Notes: generated from the sequence alone by a model not told the origin. 64,000 nucleotides of DNA from Lachnospiraceae bacterium (GCA_015057435.1 SVEJ01000003.1:1-64000); one strand, 5' to 3'; shown: positions 50,943-59,398, counted from the first letter of the stretch. Translations and numbers: made by a program.

Positions 50943-51629
50943 ATGAGCCGAAAGATAGCAGTGATTACAGCCAGGGGTGGAAGTAAAAGAATTCCCAAAA
51001 AGAATATCAAGGAATTTTGTGGTAAGCCTATATTGGCTTATTCTATTAAAGCTGCATTAGAATCAAATATATTTGATGAAGTAATGGTGTCTACGGATAG
51101 TAGAGAAATCGCAGAAATTGCAATTGAGTACGGAGCAAATGTACCTTTTATGAGAAGTGACGAGACGGCGAATGACTATGCAACGACCAACGATGTATTG
51201 AAAGAAGTGTTTTCAGAATATGAGAAAAAAGGACAGAAATTTGACGTGGCAGTATGTATATATCCAACGGCACCATTTATTACTGCAGAGAAATTAAGAG
51301 AAGCGGTAGCGTTAATGGAACAAGAAGGAGTGGATGCAGTAACGCCGGTCGTTCGTTTTTCTTTTCCGCCCCAGAGGGCATTCGTTATTCGTGATGGAGC
51401 GATACAATATCAATTTCCGGAAAATGCTGTAAAGCGTTCGCAGGATTTGGAACCCATCTATCATGATTGTGGGCAGTTTTATGTAATGAGGATTGAAAAT
51501 GTAATAAATGGTGTAGGACCGAAACGGGCAGTGCCTTATATATTACCGGAGACAGAAGTCCAGGATATTGATACGCAAGAAGACTGGGAAATAGCAGAGA
51601 TGAAATATAGGATGATGAAACATGATTAG
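50943..51629 (+). CDS. pseF: Pseudaminic acid cytidylyltransferase PseF
   Basis: This 228-residue enzyme activates pseudaminic acid with CTP, giving CMP-Pse, the donor for Maf. The CMP-sugar synthetase signature is AVITARGGSKRIPKKNI (residues 6-22) and further blocks are MVSTDSREIAEIA near 47, MRSDETANDYATTNDV near 70, and IYPTAPF near 102. AAGGAGATAG precedes the start. The last 8 bases overlap the next gene. The start follows pseB by 59 bases. Confidence 0.92.
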   Translation: MSRKIAVITARGGSKRIPKKNIKEFCGKPILAYSIKAALESNIFDEVMVSTDSREIAEIAIEYGANVPFMRSDETANDYATTNDVLKEVFSEYEKKGQKFDVAVCIYPTAPFITAEKLREAVALMEQEGVDAVTPVVRFSFPPQRAFVIRDGAIQYQFPENAVKRSQDLEPIYHDCGQFYVMRIENVINGVGPKRAVPYILPETEVQDIDTQEDWEIAEMKYRMMKHD

Positions 51630-52302
51630 TAAGTATGAAATAGACGGAACAAAGATATATAAATTCGTATTGGATGCGATTCGTTCTAATATGTACATTA
51701 TGATAAGACATAACGTTGCATGTATTATTGACCCTCATATCTGTGAAGAGGCAGATGCGTTGTTGAAGAGAGAGTCGATTAATAAGATATGGGTTTTGTT
51801 AACTCACGAACACTATGATCATATCTTAGGTGTTAACCATTTTAGAGAACAATATGAATGTGTTGTAATCGGAAGTGACAGTGCAAAAAAGAATACACCA
51901 TATCCGGTAAAAAATTTATCTGCCTATTACAAAGCATTGTTGATTACGCAAGATGAAGAGACAATCCACAAAGCTGAGCAGATTTTCTCGGAGGATTATA
52001 GTTGTCAGGTGGATGTTGGGTTTGATAAGGAATATGTACTTGATTTTGAGGGGATGCATCTTAAATTGATATCTACACCGGGACATTCGAAAGGTAGCAT
52101 TTGTATTGTTGCAAATGATGAGTATGTATTTACTGGTGATAGTCTGGTGGATGGAAAGGAAATTATTACCAGATTACCGGGAGGTAGTAAGAAGGAATAT
52201 CAAAGCATTACCAAGCCGTTTCTCGAAAGTTTATCGAAAGATACGATTGTATTTCCGGGACACGGAGAAGAAGGTGAAATAAGCCGATTTGAAATTGTAT
52301 AA
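51622..52302 (+). CDS. MBL-fold metallohydrolase in the pse cluster
   Basis: This 226-residue protein has the metallo-beta-lactamase fold with LLTHEHYDHILG near residue 57 (HxHxDH), ISTPGHSKGSI near 150, VFTGDSLVDG near 170 and VFPGHGEEGE near the end, which complete a two-metal site as in glyoxalase II. Related enzymes cleave thioesters or other esters. It overlaps pseF by 8 bases and precedes pseI by 24. It is not one of the known pse genes. Since the island contains carrier-protein genes, a thioesterase-type role on carrier-bound acyl groups is attractive, but this is an inference. Confidence 0.8.
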   Translation: MISKYEIDGTKIYKFVLDAIRSNMYIMIRHNVACIIDPHICEEADALLKRESINKIWVLLTHEHYDHILGVNHFREQYECVVIGSDSAKKNTPYPVKNLSAYYKALLITQDEETIHKAEQIFSEDYSCQVDVGFDKEYVLDFEGMHLKLISTPGHSKGSICIVANDEYVFTGDSLVDGKEIITRLPGGSKKEYQSITKPFLESLSKDTIVFPGHGEEGEISRFEIV

Positions 52303-52326
52303 TGTGAATGAGAAGGAGGTGCTGTA

Positions 52327-53376
52327 GTGAATAAAGAAATATATATTGGTGACAGATTAATCAGTGATAATGCGCCGGCATATATTATTGCGGAAATGTC
52401 AGCGAATCATCTGATGGATTTTGACAGAGCAAAAAAGATCATATATGAATTAAGAGACTGCGGAATTGATGCAGTGAAGCTACAGACATATACGGCGGAT
52501 ACCATTACAATCGATTGTGACAATGAGGAATTTCAACTTCACGGTGGTTTGTGGGATGGAGAGACATTGTATTCGCTTTATCAAAAGGCATATACCCCAT
52601 GGGAGTGGCAAGGAGAATTAGTAGAGTATGCGAATGATTTGGGTTTGACATGTTTCTCATCGCCCTTCGATTTAACTGCGGTTGATTTTATGGAAGAGAT
52701 AGGAATGCCGGCTTATAAGGTGGCATCGTATGAAATAAATGATATCCCCCTGATTCGAAAGATTGCAAGAAAGGGTAAGCCGATTATTATTTCAACCGGT
52801 ACGGCTTATCTTGAAGACATAGAAAGAGCTTTGAGAGTCTGTAAAGAAGAGGGGAATGATAATGTTATCTTGTTAAAATGCACATCGGCATATCCATGTC
52901 CTTATGAGGATATGAATATCAACGTCATTCCGCTGATGCATCGTACGTTTGATTGTATGGTTGGTTTGTCCGATCATACATTGGGTAATGAGGTTGTGTT
53001 GGGTTCTATTGCATTAGGAGCAAGAGTAATTGAAAAGCATGTTACTTTGAAAAGAGCAGATGGTGGACCGGATGCAGCATTTTCTATGGAGATAGAAGAA
53101 TTCAAAGATATGGTGAGACAGATAAGAAATCTGGAGAAGGCACTTGGAAGAGCAACATTTGAATTGACAGAAAAACAGAAATTTGCGCGTTACGGTACAC
53201 GTTCATTATATGTCGTGAAAGATATTAAGGCAGGAGAGAAGATAACGTCTGATAATGTTCGTTCTATTCGACCGGGACTTGGTTTGCACACTATGTATTA
53301 CGAGGATGTGTTAGGTAAAGTTGCGATAAAGAATTTAAAAAAGGGAACACCGCTATCATGGAATATGATGGAATAG
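52327..53376 (+). CDS. pseI: Pseudaminic acid synthase PseI
   Basis: This 349-residue NeuB-family synthase condenses 2,4-diacetamido-2,4,6-trideoxy-L-altrose with phosphoenolpyruvate to give pseudaminic acid. It has YIIAEMSANH near residue 23, VKLQTYTADTITID near 50, the PEP-side block PIIISTGTAYLEDI near 155, and LKCTSAYPCPYEDMN near 182. Residues about 285-345 form the SAF antifreeze-like domain (RYGTRSLYVVKDIKAGEKIT). The start is GTG 52327 behind a strong AGAAGGAGGTG. Typical length. The pattern is PseI-like rather than NeuB or LegI, given SANHL and the PYEDMN block. Confidence 0.92.
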   Translation: MNKEIYIGDRLISDNAPAYIIAEMSANHLMDFDRAKKIIYELRDCGIDAVKLQTYTADTITIDCDNEEFQLHGGLWDGETLYSLYQKAYTPWEWQGELVEYANDLGLTCFSSPFDLTAVDFMEEIGMPAYKVASYEINDIPLIRKIARKGKPIIISTGTAYLEDIERALRVCKEEGNDNVILLKCTSAYPCPYEDMNINVIPLMHRTFDCMVGLSDHTLGNEVVLGSIALGARVIEKHVTLKRADGGPDAAFSMEIEEFKDMVRQIRNLEKALGRATFELTEKQKFARYGTRSLYVVKDIKAGEKITSDNVRSIRPGLGLHTMYYEDVLGKVAIKNLKKGTPLSWNMME

Positions 53377-53392
53377 AAAATGTGAGGTGTGT

Positions 53393-54463
53393 ATGAAAGC
53401 AGTATTTAAGGGAAAGAAAATATCAGGAATATTAGGGATTTTGCCGGATGAAGTAAGTTACTTTGATGACGAAGTCGATAATTATGCATTTCCGCCAAAA
53501 CAGACATTACGTCTCAAAAAAGTGATGGGTTTTGAAAAACACAGACTTGCAAAAGCAGATAGTACAGTTTCTGATTTTTGTATTTTTGGTTTAAAGCATT
53601 TGTTGGCAGAGGGCAAGGTTAAGAAAGAGGAGATTGGTGCAATTGTTGTAGTGACATTGTCTCCGGATTATTTTGTGCCGCATGTAAGTAACATTATTCA
53701 TGGAGAATGTGAATTGCCGGAGGATGTACTTTGCATGGATATTGCACAAGGATGTTGTGGTTATCTGTTAGGGCTTATGCAATCTTTCATGTTGTTGGAT
53801 GTATTGAAAGATAAGAAAGTTGTATTGTTTAATACGGATGTGCTAAGCCACAAAGTATCTAAGCAAGACAGGAACGATTATCCATTGATTGGAGATGCAA
53901 CGAGCATTAGTGTTATAGAAAATGATGTTAATGCTGATGATATTTATTTTGAATTGCATACAAATGGCGGACAACGAAATGCTTTGATAATACCTGCGGG
54001 TGGATTTGCTATGCCGTCTACATCAGAAACGGCTGTTATGAAAGAGATGGAGGATGGAAATCGTCGTTCGTTAGATCATCTGCATATGGACGGAGCAGAG
54101 GTTTTTAACTTTGTTCAGACGAAGATTCCGCCTATGCTCGAAGAAACATTTCAGTCGTTGAATATTCGAAAAGAAGATATAGATTATTACTTGTTCCATC
54201 AGCCGAATAAGTTTATGTTGAAAAAATTAGCGGATAAGATTGGTGTACCATACGAAAAAATGTTTATGAACGTGGTGGAGAATTTTGGTAATCCGAGTGG
54301 AGCGTCTATACCGATGAATATAGTATACAATATAAGAAGTTTGTTGATAGATAATAACTTTACTTGCTGTTTGTCGGCGTTTGGCTCGGGATTGACTTGG
54401 GGAATTATGGTAATGAAATTAGGTGGTTTTGATTTTTGTGATCTTATAGAATCACCATATTGA
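53393..54463 (+). CDS. Ketoacyl-ACP synthase III homologue, copy A
   Basis: This 356-residue thiolase-fold protein resembles FabH. The triad is visible as Cys121 in DIAQGCCGY, His near residue 267 in LFHQPNKF, and Asn near 297 in NFGNPSGAS. FabH normally starts fatty acid chains by joining acetyl-CoA to malonyl-ACP, but this gene sits inside a pseudaminic acid cluster. Its N-terminus lacks the usual short start and has instead a segment with VSYFDDEVDNYAFPPKQT. It is only loosely similar to the second KAS III gene at 56912-58009. A role in making an acyl decoration on the sugar is likely. ATG 53393 follows GAGGTG. Confidence 0.8.
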   Translation: MKAVFKGKKISGILGILPDEVSYFDDEVDNYAFPPKQTLRLKKVMGFEKHRLAKADSTVSDFCIFGLKHLLAEGKVKKEEIGAIVVVTLSPDYFVPHVSNIIHGECELPEDVLCMDIAQGCCGYLLGLMQSFMLLDVLKDKKVVLFNTDVLSHKVSKQDRNDYPLIGDATSISVIENDVNADDIYFELHTNGGQRNALIIPAGGFAMPSTSETAVMKEMEDGNRRSLDHLHMDGAEVFNFVQTKIPPMLEETFQSLNIRKEDIDYYLFHQPNKFMLKKLADKIGVPYEKMFMNVVENFGNPSGASIPMNIVYNIRSLLIDNNFTCCLSAFGSGLTWGIMVMKLGGFDFCDLIESPY

Positions 54464-54482
54464 ATTTGGTCAGGAGGGCATT

Positions 54483-55355
54483 ATGCGTTTTACAAAAGTG
54501 ATTTTGGTCGGATCTGGCAAAATTGCATGTGATTGTCTAAGATACATGATAACAATAGTAGCTATTAAAGATATCGTTGTATTAGAGTCACAGAACAACC
54601 AATTGTCAATGCTTGCCAACGTGTGTAAAAAGGAAAATATAAGTTATTCTGTGTTGGAAAATAAGAAAGATATTGAACAATTTATGCTTGCACACGTTGA
54701 GAATGAAAGAACGTTAATTGTTAGTGCAAATAACAGATTCATTTTTACGCCACAAATTATCCAAAAGGAATACGTTGAAATTATAAATTTTCATTACGCG
54801 TTATTACCTAGGTATAGGGGGATGAATATACCCACATGGGTTATATATAACGGAGAAAAGGAAACGGGTATAACTTGGCATTTTGTAACAGAGCAAGTGG
54901 ATAAAGGAAAGATAATTGCGCAACGGACTATTCCGATTAACGATATGACTAATGCGTTGGAAGTAACAAGAAAGGGAATGCTTTTAGGAATAGAAGCATT
55001 TGAGAGTTTTATAGCGGAATTGCTAGATAATAAGATGGACGGAATGGATGTATTGTATCCTGAAGAGGATGTCATTTATTATAACTCACAATTACCGATG
55101 GCAGGTGTGATTGACTTAAATCAATCCATAGAGGATATAAGTCGTCTGCTTAGAAGTTTTGATTATGGGGGAATGAAAGTTATTCCGTATTTGCGATTGT
55201 ATTACAATAATAATTGCTATGAAGTTCAAAGATATAAATTAAGAAAACTATCAACTGTAAAAAAAAGAATGATAGAATACAAAGAAGATACAGTGTTTGT
55301 GAAAGACGTGGATGGAGAGATTGAATTATATTTAAAACCATTTCGGAATGATTAA
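54483..55355 (+). CDS. Sugar N-formyltransferase-like protein
   Basis: This 290-residue protein has the formyltransferase fold that uses N10-formyl-tetrahydrofolate. The catalytic Asn-His-Asp set appears as INFHYALLPRYRGMN near residue 100 and VTEQVDKGKI near 138, with ETGITWH between them. The N-terminal 80 residues form a Rossmann-like part (ILVGSGKIACDCLRYM) and the C-terminal 90 are an accessory domain. Similar enzymes N-formylate amino sugars such as 4-amino-4,6-dideoxyglucose or 3-amino sugars in bacterial glycans. Here the likely acceptor is an amino-sugar or nonulosonate intermediate, or an acyl-carrier-bound amine. It starts 20 bases after the KAS III-like gene. Confidence 0.78.
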   Translation: MRFTKVILVGSGKIACDCLRYMITIVAIKDIVVLESQNNQLSMLANVCKKENISYSVLENKKDIEQFMLAHVENERTLIVSANNRFIFTPQIIQKEYVEIINFHYALLPRYRGMNIPTWVIYNGEKETGITWHFVTEQVDKGKIIAQRTIPINDMTNALEVTRKGMLLGIEAFESFIAELLDNKMDGMDVLYPEEDVIYYNSQLPMAGVIDLNQSIEDISRLLRSFDYGGMKVIPYLRLYYNNNCYEVQRYKLRKLSTVKKRMIEYKEDTVFVKDVDGEIELYLKPFRND

Positions 55356-55401
55356 TCATAGATGAATGTAAAAATAAATTGATATTTGGGAGATTTCAAT
55401 T

Positions 55402-56060
55402 ATGGTGGAAGATTTGAAAGGAAAAAAGGTAAGTATATGGGGAACCGGAATGGGTGGAAAAAAGATGTATACTTTTTGAAAAACCATGCCGAGATAGAAT
55501 GTTTCTACGATAGCGATGAAAGAAAAAGTGGAATGTTACTATATGATGTACCAATTAGAAAATGGTCACCATTGGTAGATGTATTATATTTATTTGTAGT
55601 AGAGGAAGATAAATCTATTTTTTCGTTTCAGCAGCGGTTATCCATGGTTCGAGAAGGGGTGAAAGAGTATAATAATGTATTGGTAATACCAAGTGGTGAT
55701 TTTATGATTTCAACACTGACTTTTCCGGGATATTTCATGAAGGACAATCCTGCTAGGGCATGTTATGATACGTTTCTGGATTTGAAAATCTTCGCACATT
55801 ATGTGGCGCCTGCGTTTGGTATTGAAAGTAGGTTTGTAGGATGTGAACCTTTTGATAAGGTAACAGCACAGTACAATCATGATATGAAAATTATCTTACA
55901 GGCTCAAGGAATTATGGTGATTGAAATTCCACGAAAAGAAGTGGAAGGGCAAGTCATTAGTGCTACTGTGGTGAGGAAATTGTTAATGGATAAAGATTGG
56001 ACTAAATTAGAGAGATTTGTTCCGGCATCCACGCTTGAGATTTTAAAATTAAATAAATGA
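55402..56060 (+). pseudogene. CitC-like ligase gene with an apparent -1 frameshift
   Basis: The reading frame from ATG 55402, with GGGAG 9 bases upstream, encodes VSIWGTGMGGKKMYTF, a nucleotide-binding start, and then stops at TGA 55477-55479. The continuation is in the other frame: YFLKNHAEIECFYDSDERKSG and onwards. Fusing the two at the T5 run (55473-55477) gives a natural sequence, as one extra T would restore. The C-terminal 110 residues resemble the ligase that acylates the citrate lyase carrier protein (FPGYFMKDN, LDLKIFAHYVAPAFGI, RFVGCEPF, YNHDMKIILQ, EIPRKEVEGQVISATVVRKLL). It could be a true mutation, phase variation, ribosomal or transcriptional slippage, or a sequencing error. If functional it may load a carrier protein with an acyl group. 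A start within the second frame (TTG 55386) is less likely. Confidence 0.7.
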
Positions 56061-56067
56061 TAAATGT

Positions 56068-56103
56068 TTAAAAATCCGATGAGGGAATTTCATCGGATTT
56101 TTG
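56068..56103. terminator. Bidirectional terminator
   Basis: AAAATCCGATGA and TCATCGGATTTT form a 12-bp perfect stem, flanked by A and T runs, between convergent genes. Confidence 0.88.
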
Positions 56104-56132
56104 ACATTTATATAGAACAATTATAATTGCAA

Positions 56133-56897
56133 TCAACCGAGCCCAGAACCGCCATCAGCATGTAATGCACGACCGGTAATACAAGATGAAGCGTCGCTTA
56201 ATAGGAACATACAAGCATTGGCTATTTCGTAAGGGGAAGAAGCACCTAACAACTGATGTTCCAATGTCTCGTTAACGATATCATTAGAACCTGTATAATC
56301 AATGTTAAAGGCAGAATCAAACATAGGTGTTTTGACAAAGCCTGGCATTATAGTGTTAATTCGAATGTTTTTAGGAGCTAGTTCTGGAGCTAAGGACTCT
56401 ATGGATGCATTCATGGCAGCTTTGGTTGCAGAATAGATAGTTTGGCATTTGCCAGGGGATACCGCAGCAATAGAAGAAATTCCTACAATACTTCCGCCAT
56501 TACTATATTTCTTTTTTGAAAATAGTCGTACTAATTCTAGAAAAGCATAATAATTCACGTGCATTTGAGCATCTATTCTTTTGGACGATAGCATTTGAAT
56601 TGATTCCACACTTGATATGCCTGCACAATGTACAAGTCCATCAAGTTTTTTTCCATCCGAAACAATTGTTTTAAATTCTTCTGTTAAATCTTTGTTTTGG
56701 GAGAGGTCTACGCATATTTTTATATGGTTATTCCCCTGCATTTGTGATAAGGTATCGTTTATTTTATCCTCGTTTCGTGCAATCATAGCAACAGTAGCTC
56801 CTTGTTTTGATAGAGCGATAGATAATGTTTGACCAATACCAGAGGATGCTCCGGTAACAAGTATTTTCTTTTCTGTAAAATCAAATGGATTATACAT
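56133..56897 (-). CDS. SDR-family ketoreductase (FabG-like)
   Basis: This 254-residue short-chain dehydrogenase has TGASSGIGQTL (residues 16-26) for the cofactor, VHCAGISS near 88, ISSIAAVSP near 145 with the catalytic Ser, YSATKAAM near 158 with the Tyr and Lys, and PGFVKTPMFD near 190. FabG-like reductases turn 3-ketoacyl-ACP into 3-hydroxyacyl-ACP. It is the last gene of a minus-strand set with an acyltransferase, ACP and KAS III genes, with 14 bases to the KAS III gene, which strongly suggests that function. A sugar 3- or 4-ketoreductase role cannot be excluded. Confidence 0.83.
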   Translation of the reverse strand: MYNPFDFTEKKILVTGASSGIGQTLSIALSKQGATVAMIARNEDKINDTLSQMQGNNHIKICVDLSQNKDLTEEFKTIVSDGKKLDGLVHCAGISSVESIQMLSSKRIDAQMHVNYYAFLELVRLFSKKKYSNGGSIVGISSIAAVSPGKCQTIYSATKAAMNASIESLAPELAPKNIRINTIMPGFVKTPMFDSAFNIDYTGSNDIVNETLEHQLLGASSPYEIANACMFLLSDASSCITGRALHADGGSGLG

Positions 56898-56911
56898 ATA
56901 GGCCTCCGTTT

Positions 56912-58009
56912 CTATTTTCCTTCATTTTGTTTTTGATGAATATGTTCCAAGAAACCTTCCTCGAAATATTCATTGGTGTGGATGATAGGTAAAATGTCAT
57001 TTTTGTCAATTTCAAAAGTAGCAATACCCCAATTTAGTCCGATGCCAAAAGCAGAGGTAATAAATTTGATTCTATTAGGTACATTTTCTCTTTCACATAA
57101 ATCTGCAATTGTCATTAACACGGAGGCACCATCGGTATTACCGTATCGTTCAATGGAACGTGGGACTTTTTCTTTAGGTAATTTTAGTTTCTTTTCGATA
57201 TGATCAAGAATCATTTTATTTGCTTGATGAAATACAAAGTAGTCATAATTATCAGGTGAACAACGGTGTTCTTTATAAAAGTCATTGAATAATTTTGGGA
57301 CTTTTGTAATAGTAAATAAGAATACGTCGCTGCCATCCATATAGTGTCTGTACTGGTTTGTATCTAGATTATCTGCATCAAAATAAAATCTTCCATTTTC
57401 TGTTGGACCAGGAGTGATAATTGCATCATAACCGTTTCCATCAGATTTGATACTTGTTATGATATTGGAATCACCTTCTTCAATAATGCATGCTGAACAA
57501 GCATCACCAGTTAACATGGTGTCATGTGTAAGGCTAGCGTTTGAGGAAATGTTGTGATTATGAGCATCTCCGATTAAAAGCAGTGCGCGCTTAATTGCTC
57601 CGCTTTTAATCATAGAGGCGATAGTACAAATTCCTGTTGGAAGAGAAGAACAGCCTAAATTTATATCATAGACAATACAGTCGTGTTTTAAATTTAATCT
57701 TTTGTGAAGGACATATGAAGTTGCAGGAATGATATAATCCGGAGTTTGTGTCATTAAAATGAGTGCGTCAATATCTTCGCCGGTGTAATTTTTGTGTTCC
57801 ATTAATTTTTTTGCGGCTACATAACAAAGATCAGAAGCAGTCTGCTCTTTGATTGAATAACAGCGGGATTTGATTCCCGAAGTTTTGATAAATTGATCAA
57901 TTTCTTTTTGGTCAAAGTATTTACTAAAATATTGCGTGTCTACAAGGTTATCCGGAACGGCACAGGCAATCCCGCTGATTTTTACATTTTCAAATATAGT
58001 ACTTGGCAT
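56912..58009 (-). CDS. Ketoacyl-ACP synthase III homologue, copy B
   Basis: This 365-residue FabH-like protein has the catalytic triad Cys120 in DINLGCSSLPTG, His near residue 272 in VFHQANKM and Asn near 302 in RYGNTDGAS, all in standard spacing. It also has ISGIACAVPDN at the start and FGIGLNWGIATFE near the end. Start ATG 58009 lies behind TGGAG on the minus strand. It lies between an ACP gene upstream and a ketoreductase gene downstream. Together they could make acetoacetyl-ACP and 3-hydroxybutyryl-ACP. It is separated from the ACP gene by a terminator-like hairpin. Confidence 0.87.
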   Translation of the reverse strand: MPSTIFENVKISGIACAVPDNLVDTQYFSKYFDQKEIDQFIKTSGIKSRCYSIKEQTASDLCYVAAKKLMEHKNYTGEDIDALILMTQTPDYIIPATSYVLHKRLNLKHDCIVYDINLGCSSLPTGICTIASMIKSGAIKRALLLIGDAHNHNISSNASLTHDTMLTGDACSACIIEEGDSNIITSIKSDGNGYDAIITPGPTENGRFYFDADNLDTNQYRHYMDGSDVFLFTITKVPKLFNDFYKEHRCSPDNYDYFVFHQANKMILDHIEKKLKLPKEKVPRSIERYGNTDGASVLMTIADLCERENVPNRIKFITSAFGIGLNWGIATFEIDKNDILPIIHTNEYFEEGFLEHIHQKQNEGK

Positions 58010-58043
58010 AGTTTTTCTCCATTTCAATGTGATTGTATATACA

Positions 58044-58074
58044 AAAACCGAATAGCATACGCTTATTCGGTTTT
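58044..58074. terminator. Hairpin between ACP and KAS III genes
   Basis: AAAACCGAATA pairs with TATTCGGTTTT. In minus-strand orientation it is followed by a T-run, so it may lower transcription from the ACP gene into the KAS III gene. Confidence 0.65.
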
Positions 58075-58087
58075 CTCGTTCGTTGAA

Positions 58088-58306
58088 TTATTCCATTACG
58101 GCAATTGCGTCCTGTACAGTAACAAATGCTTTGATTTCAGAACCCTTAATTGTTTTCTCAAAGTGTTCGTCCATAGCGGCGATAAATGAGAGAATTGCAA
58201 CAGAGTCCCATTCGTCAATATCTTCCAGTATGGAATCCAAAGATAAAGTTCCTTCGTCCAAATCCATGATTTCCTCTAATAAAGCAATTTTTTCTTGTTC
58301 TGACAT
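58088..58306 (-). CDS. Acyl carrier protein 1
   Basis: This 72-residue acidic helical protein carries the phosphopantetheine attachment serine in EWDSVAILSF near residue 35, in place of the usual DSL. It has the helical repeat typical of ACPs, including MSEQEKIALLEEIMD and FEKTIKGSEIKAFVTVQDA. AAGGAGG lies before the start on the minus strand. It sits between the PseH-like acyltransferase gene and the KAS III gene and probably carries the acyl chain for them. Confidence 0.87.
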   Translation of the reverse strand: MSEQEKIALLEEIMDLDEGTLSLDSILEDIDEWDSVAILSFIAAMDEHFEKTIKGSEIKAFVTVQDAIAVME

Positions 58307-58362
58307 GTGAATAACCTCCTTGTTTTGTATAATAATATTTTCATATACTCTATAAAATTATA

Positions 58363-58953
58363 TCAATAGAGTACACAATTTTCAATGTTTTCTTGTTGTA
58401 CAACATTATATATTAGCTTTTTGTACCACTCAGGTCGATTAAGGAAATATTCTTTTGTATATTTCACTTGATATACATCATGGTATTCCCCATCTATACA
58501 TACATGATCTTTTAAAACACCAGCAATCAAATTGCCTTTTTTGCATGTAGATATTAGTTTTTTGTTTGTATCAAGTATTTCACTGAGTTCGTAATCTGCT
58601 TTTATGATTTGAAATATAATAGATTTGATGATGTATGCAACTACTTCTCCATATCCTTCGTATTTGAAGTTTTCATTAGTTAAATAATGACTACCTGTTA
58701 CATGATTTGTTTTTCTATGTAATACATAGTGGAAGACTGCAACAGGTTCATCGTCGAAATAGATGACATACAGTCCCCGGTTAGAATCGCCCTGAATTCT
58801 TTGGATAAATGATGTATGTTCTTCGGGCGTAATAATATGTCTTGTAAAAGACATTTCTCTAACAAAATCTGCATTTCTCCATTCGCGAATTTGACCAATC
58901 GTTTTTTCGTCCAAATATTTTAATTCAACTGCTTTGAATTTCTTTTTTTCCAT
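58363..58953 (-). CDS. PseH-like GNAT N-acyltransferase
   Basis: This 196-residue GNAT protein contains the PseH-like arrangement IGQIREWRNADFVREMSF near residue 20 and TPEEHTSFIQRI near 43, followed by the acyl donor-binding strand-loop-helix LYVIYFDDEPVAVFHYV near 60. PseH acetylates the 4-amino group of the altrosamine intermediate in pseudaminic acid synthesis. Here the gene heads an operon with ACP, KAS III and ketoreductase genes, so the acyl donor may be an acyl-ACP rather than acetyl-CoA. ATG 58953 is chosen because GAGG lies 8 bases upstream on the minus strand. It is driven by a sigma-28 promoter at 58996-59023. Confidence 0.75.
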   Translation of the reverse strand: MEKKKFKAVELKYLDEKTIGQIREWRNADFVREMSFTRHIITPEEHTSFIQRIQGDSNRGLYVIYFDDEPVAVFHYVLHRKTNHVTGSHYLTNENFKYEGYGEVVAYIIKSIIFQIIKADYELSEILDTNKKLISTCKKGNLIAGVLKDHVCIDGEYHDVYQVKYTKEYFLNRPEWYKKLIYNVVQQENIENCVLY

Positions 58954-58995
58954 ATTTGTAACCTCGTTAGAATAGATTTGTACCATCAATTAATT

Positions 58996-59023
58996 ATATC
59001 GGCTTTTCTATGTATAAAGTTTA
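58996..59023 (-). promoter_or_regulatory. Sigma-28 promoter, leftward
   Basis: Read on the minus strand, TAAA (59023-59020), 17 bases, then a perfect CCGATAT (59002-58996). It should drive the PseH-like/ACP/KAS III/SDR genes. Its -35 directly abuts the -35 of the rightward promoter, forming the palindrome TAAAGTTTA. Confidence 0.6.
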
Positions 59024-59041
59024 GATGTTTTAGGCCGATAT
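59015..59041 (+). promoter_or_regulatory. Sigma-28 promoter, rightward
   Basis: TAAA (59015-59018), 16 bases, then a perfect CCGATAT (59035-59041), or GCCGATAT with 15 bases, exactly the SigD/FliA consensus. It precedes the carrier protein, adenylation and pseC genes. Confidence 0.8.
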
Positions 59042-59079
59042 TTATAGTAGTAAGCTAATGCCATACTTTTTGTTTTGCG

Positions 59080-59108
59080 TTGCGAAAAGTTTAGAATAAT
59101 ACTATAAT
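59080..59108 (+). promoter_or_regulatory. Sigma-A promoter, rightward
   Basis: TTGCGA (59080-59085), 17 bases, then TATAAT (59103-59108), 36 bases before the carrier protein start. It gives a second, housekeeping start for the same operon. Confidence 0.65.
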
Positions 59109-59143
59109 AAAATGGTCAGAAAAAGGTGAAGGAGAGTAGATGT

Positions 59144-59377
59144 ATGGAGCAGTTATACAGGATGTTAGAAGAATTAAGACCGGAATTTGATTTTAGAGAA
59201 GACGTTAATTATATTGAAGAAGGTATGTTGGATTCATTTGATATCATCTCGTTAGTAGACGAAATAGAAGAAAAATATTCTATTAAAATTGATGGGTTAG
59301 ATATTATTCCAGACAATTTTGAAACAATAGAGAAGATTTCTACTTTGATTGTTCGTAGCGGTGGCGTAATAGAATGA
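59144..59377 (+). CDS. Acyl/peptidyl carrier protein 2 (DltC-like)
   Basis: This 77-residue acidic carrier protein has the phosphopantetheine serine in EEGMLDSFDIISLV near residue 28-41. The LDSF form is typical of DltC and stand-alone peptidyl carriers, different from the DSV of ACP 1. The remainder is EIEEKYSIKIDGLDIIPDNFETIEKI. ATG 59144 follows GAAGGAGAG by 7 bases. It is 21 bases before a DltA-like adenylating enzyme gene, so it is most likely loaded with an amino acid or similar carboxylate by that enzyme. Confidence 0.87.
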   Translation: MEQLYRMLEELRPEFDFREDVNYIEEGMLDSFDIISLVDEIEEKYSIKIDGLDIIPDNFETIEKISTLIVRSGGVIE

Positions 59378-59398
59378 TAATGCAGAAAGGGTACATAT

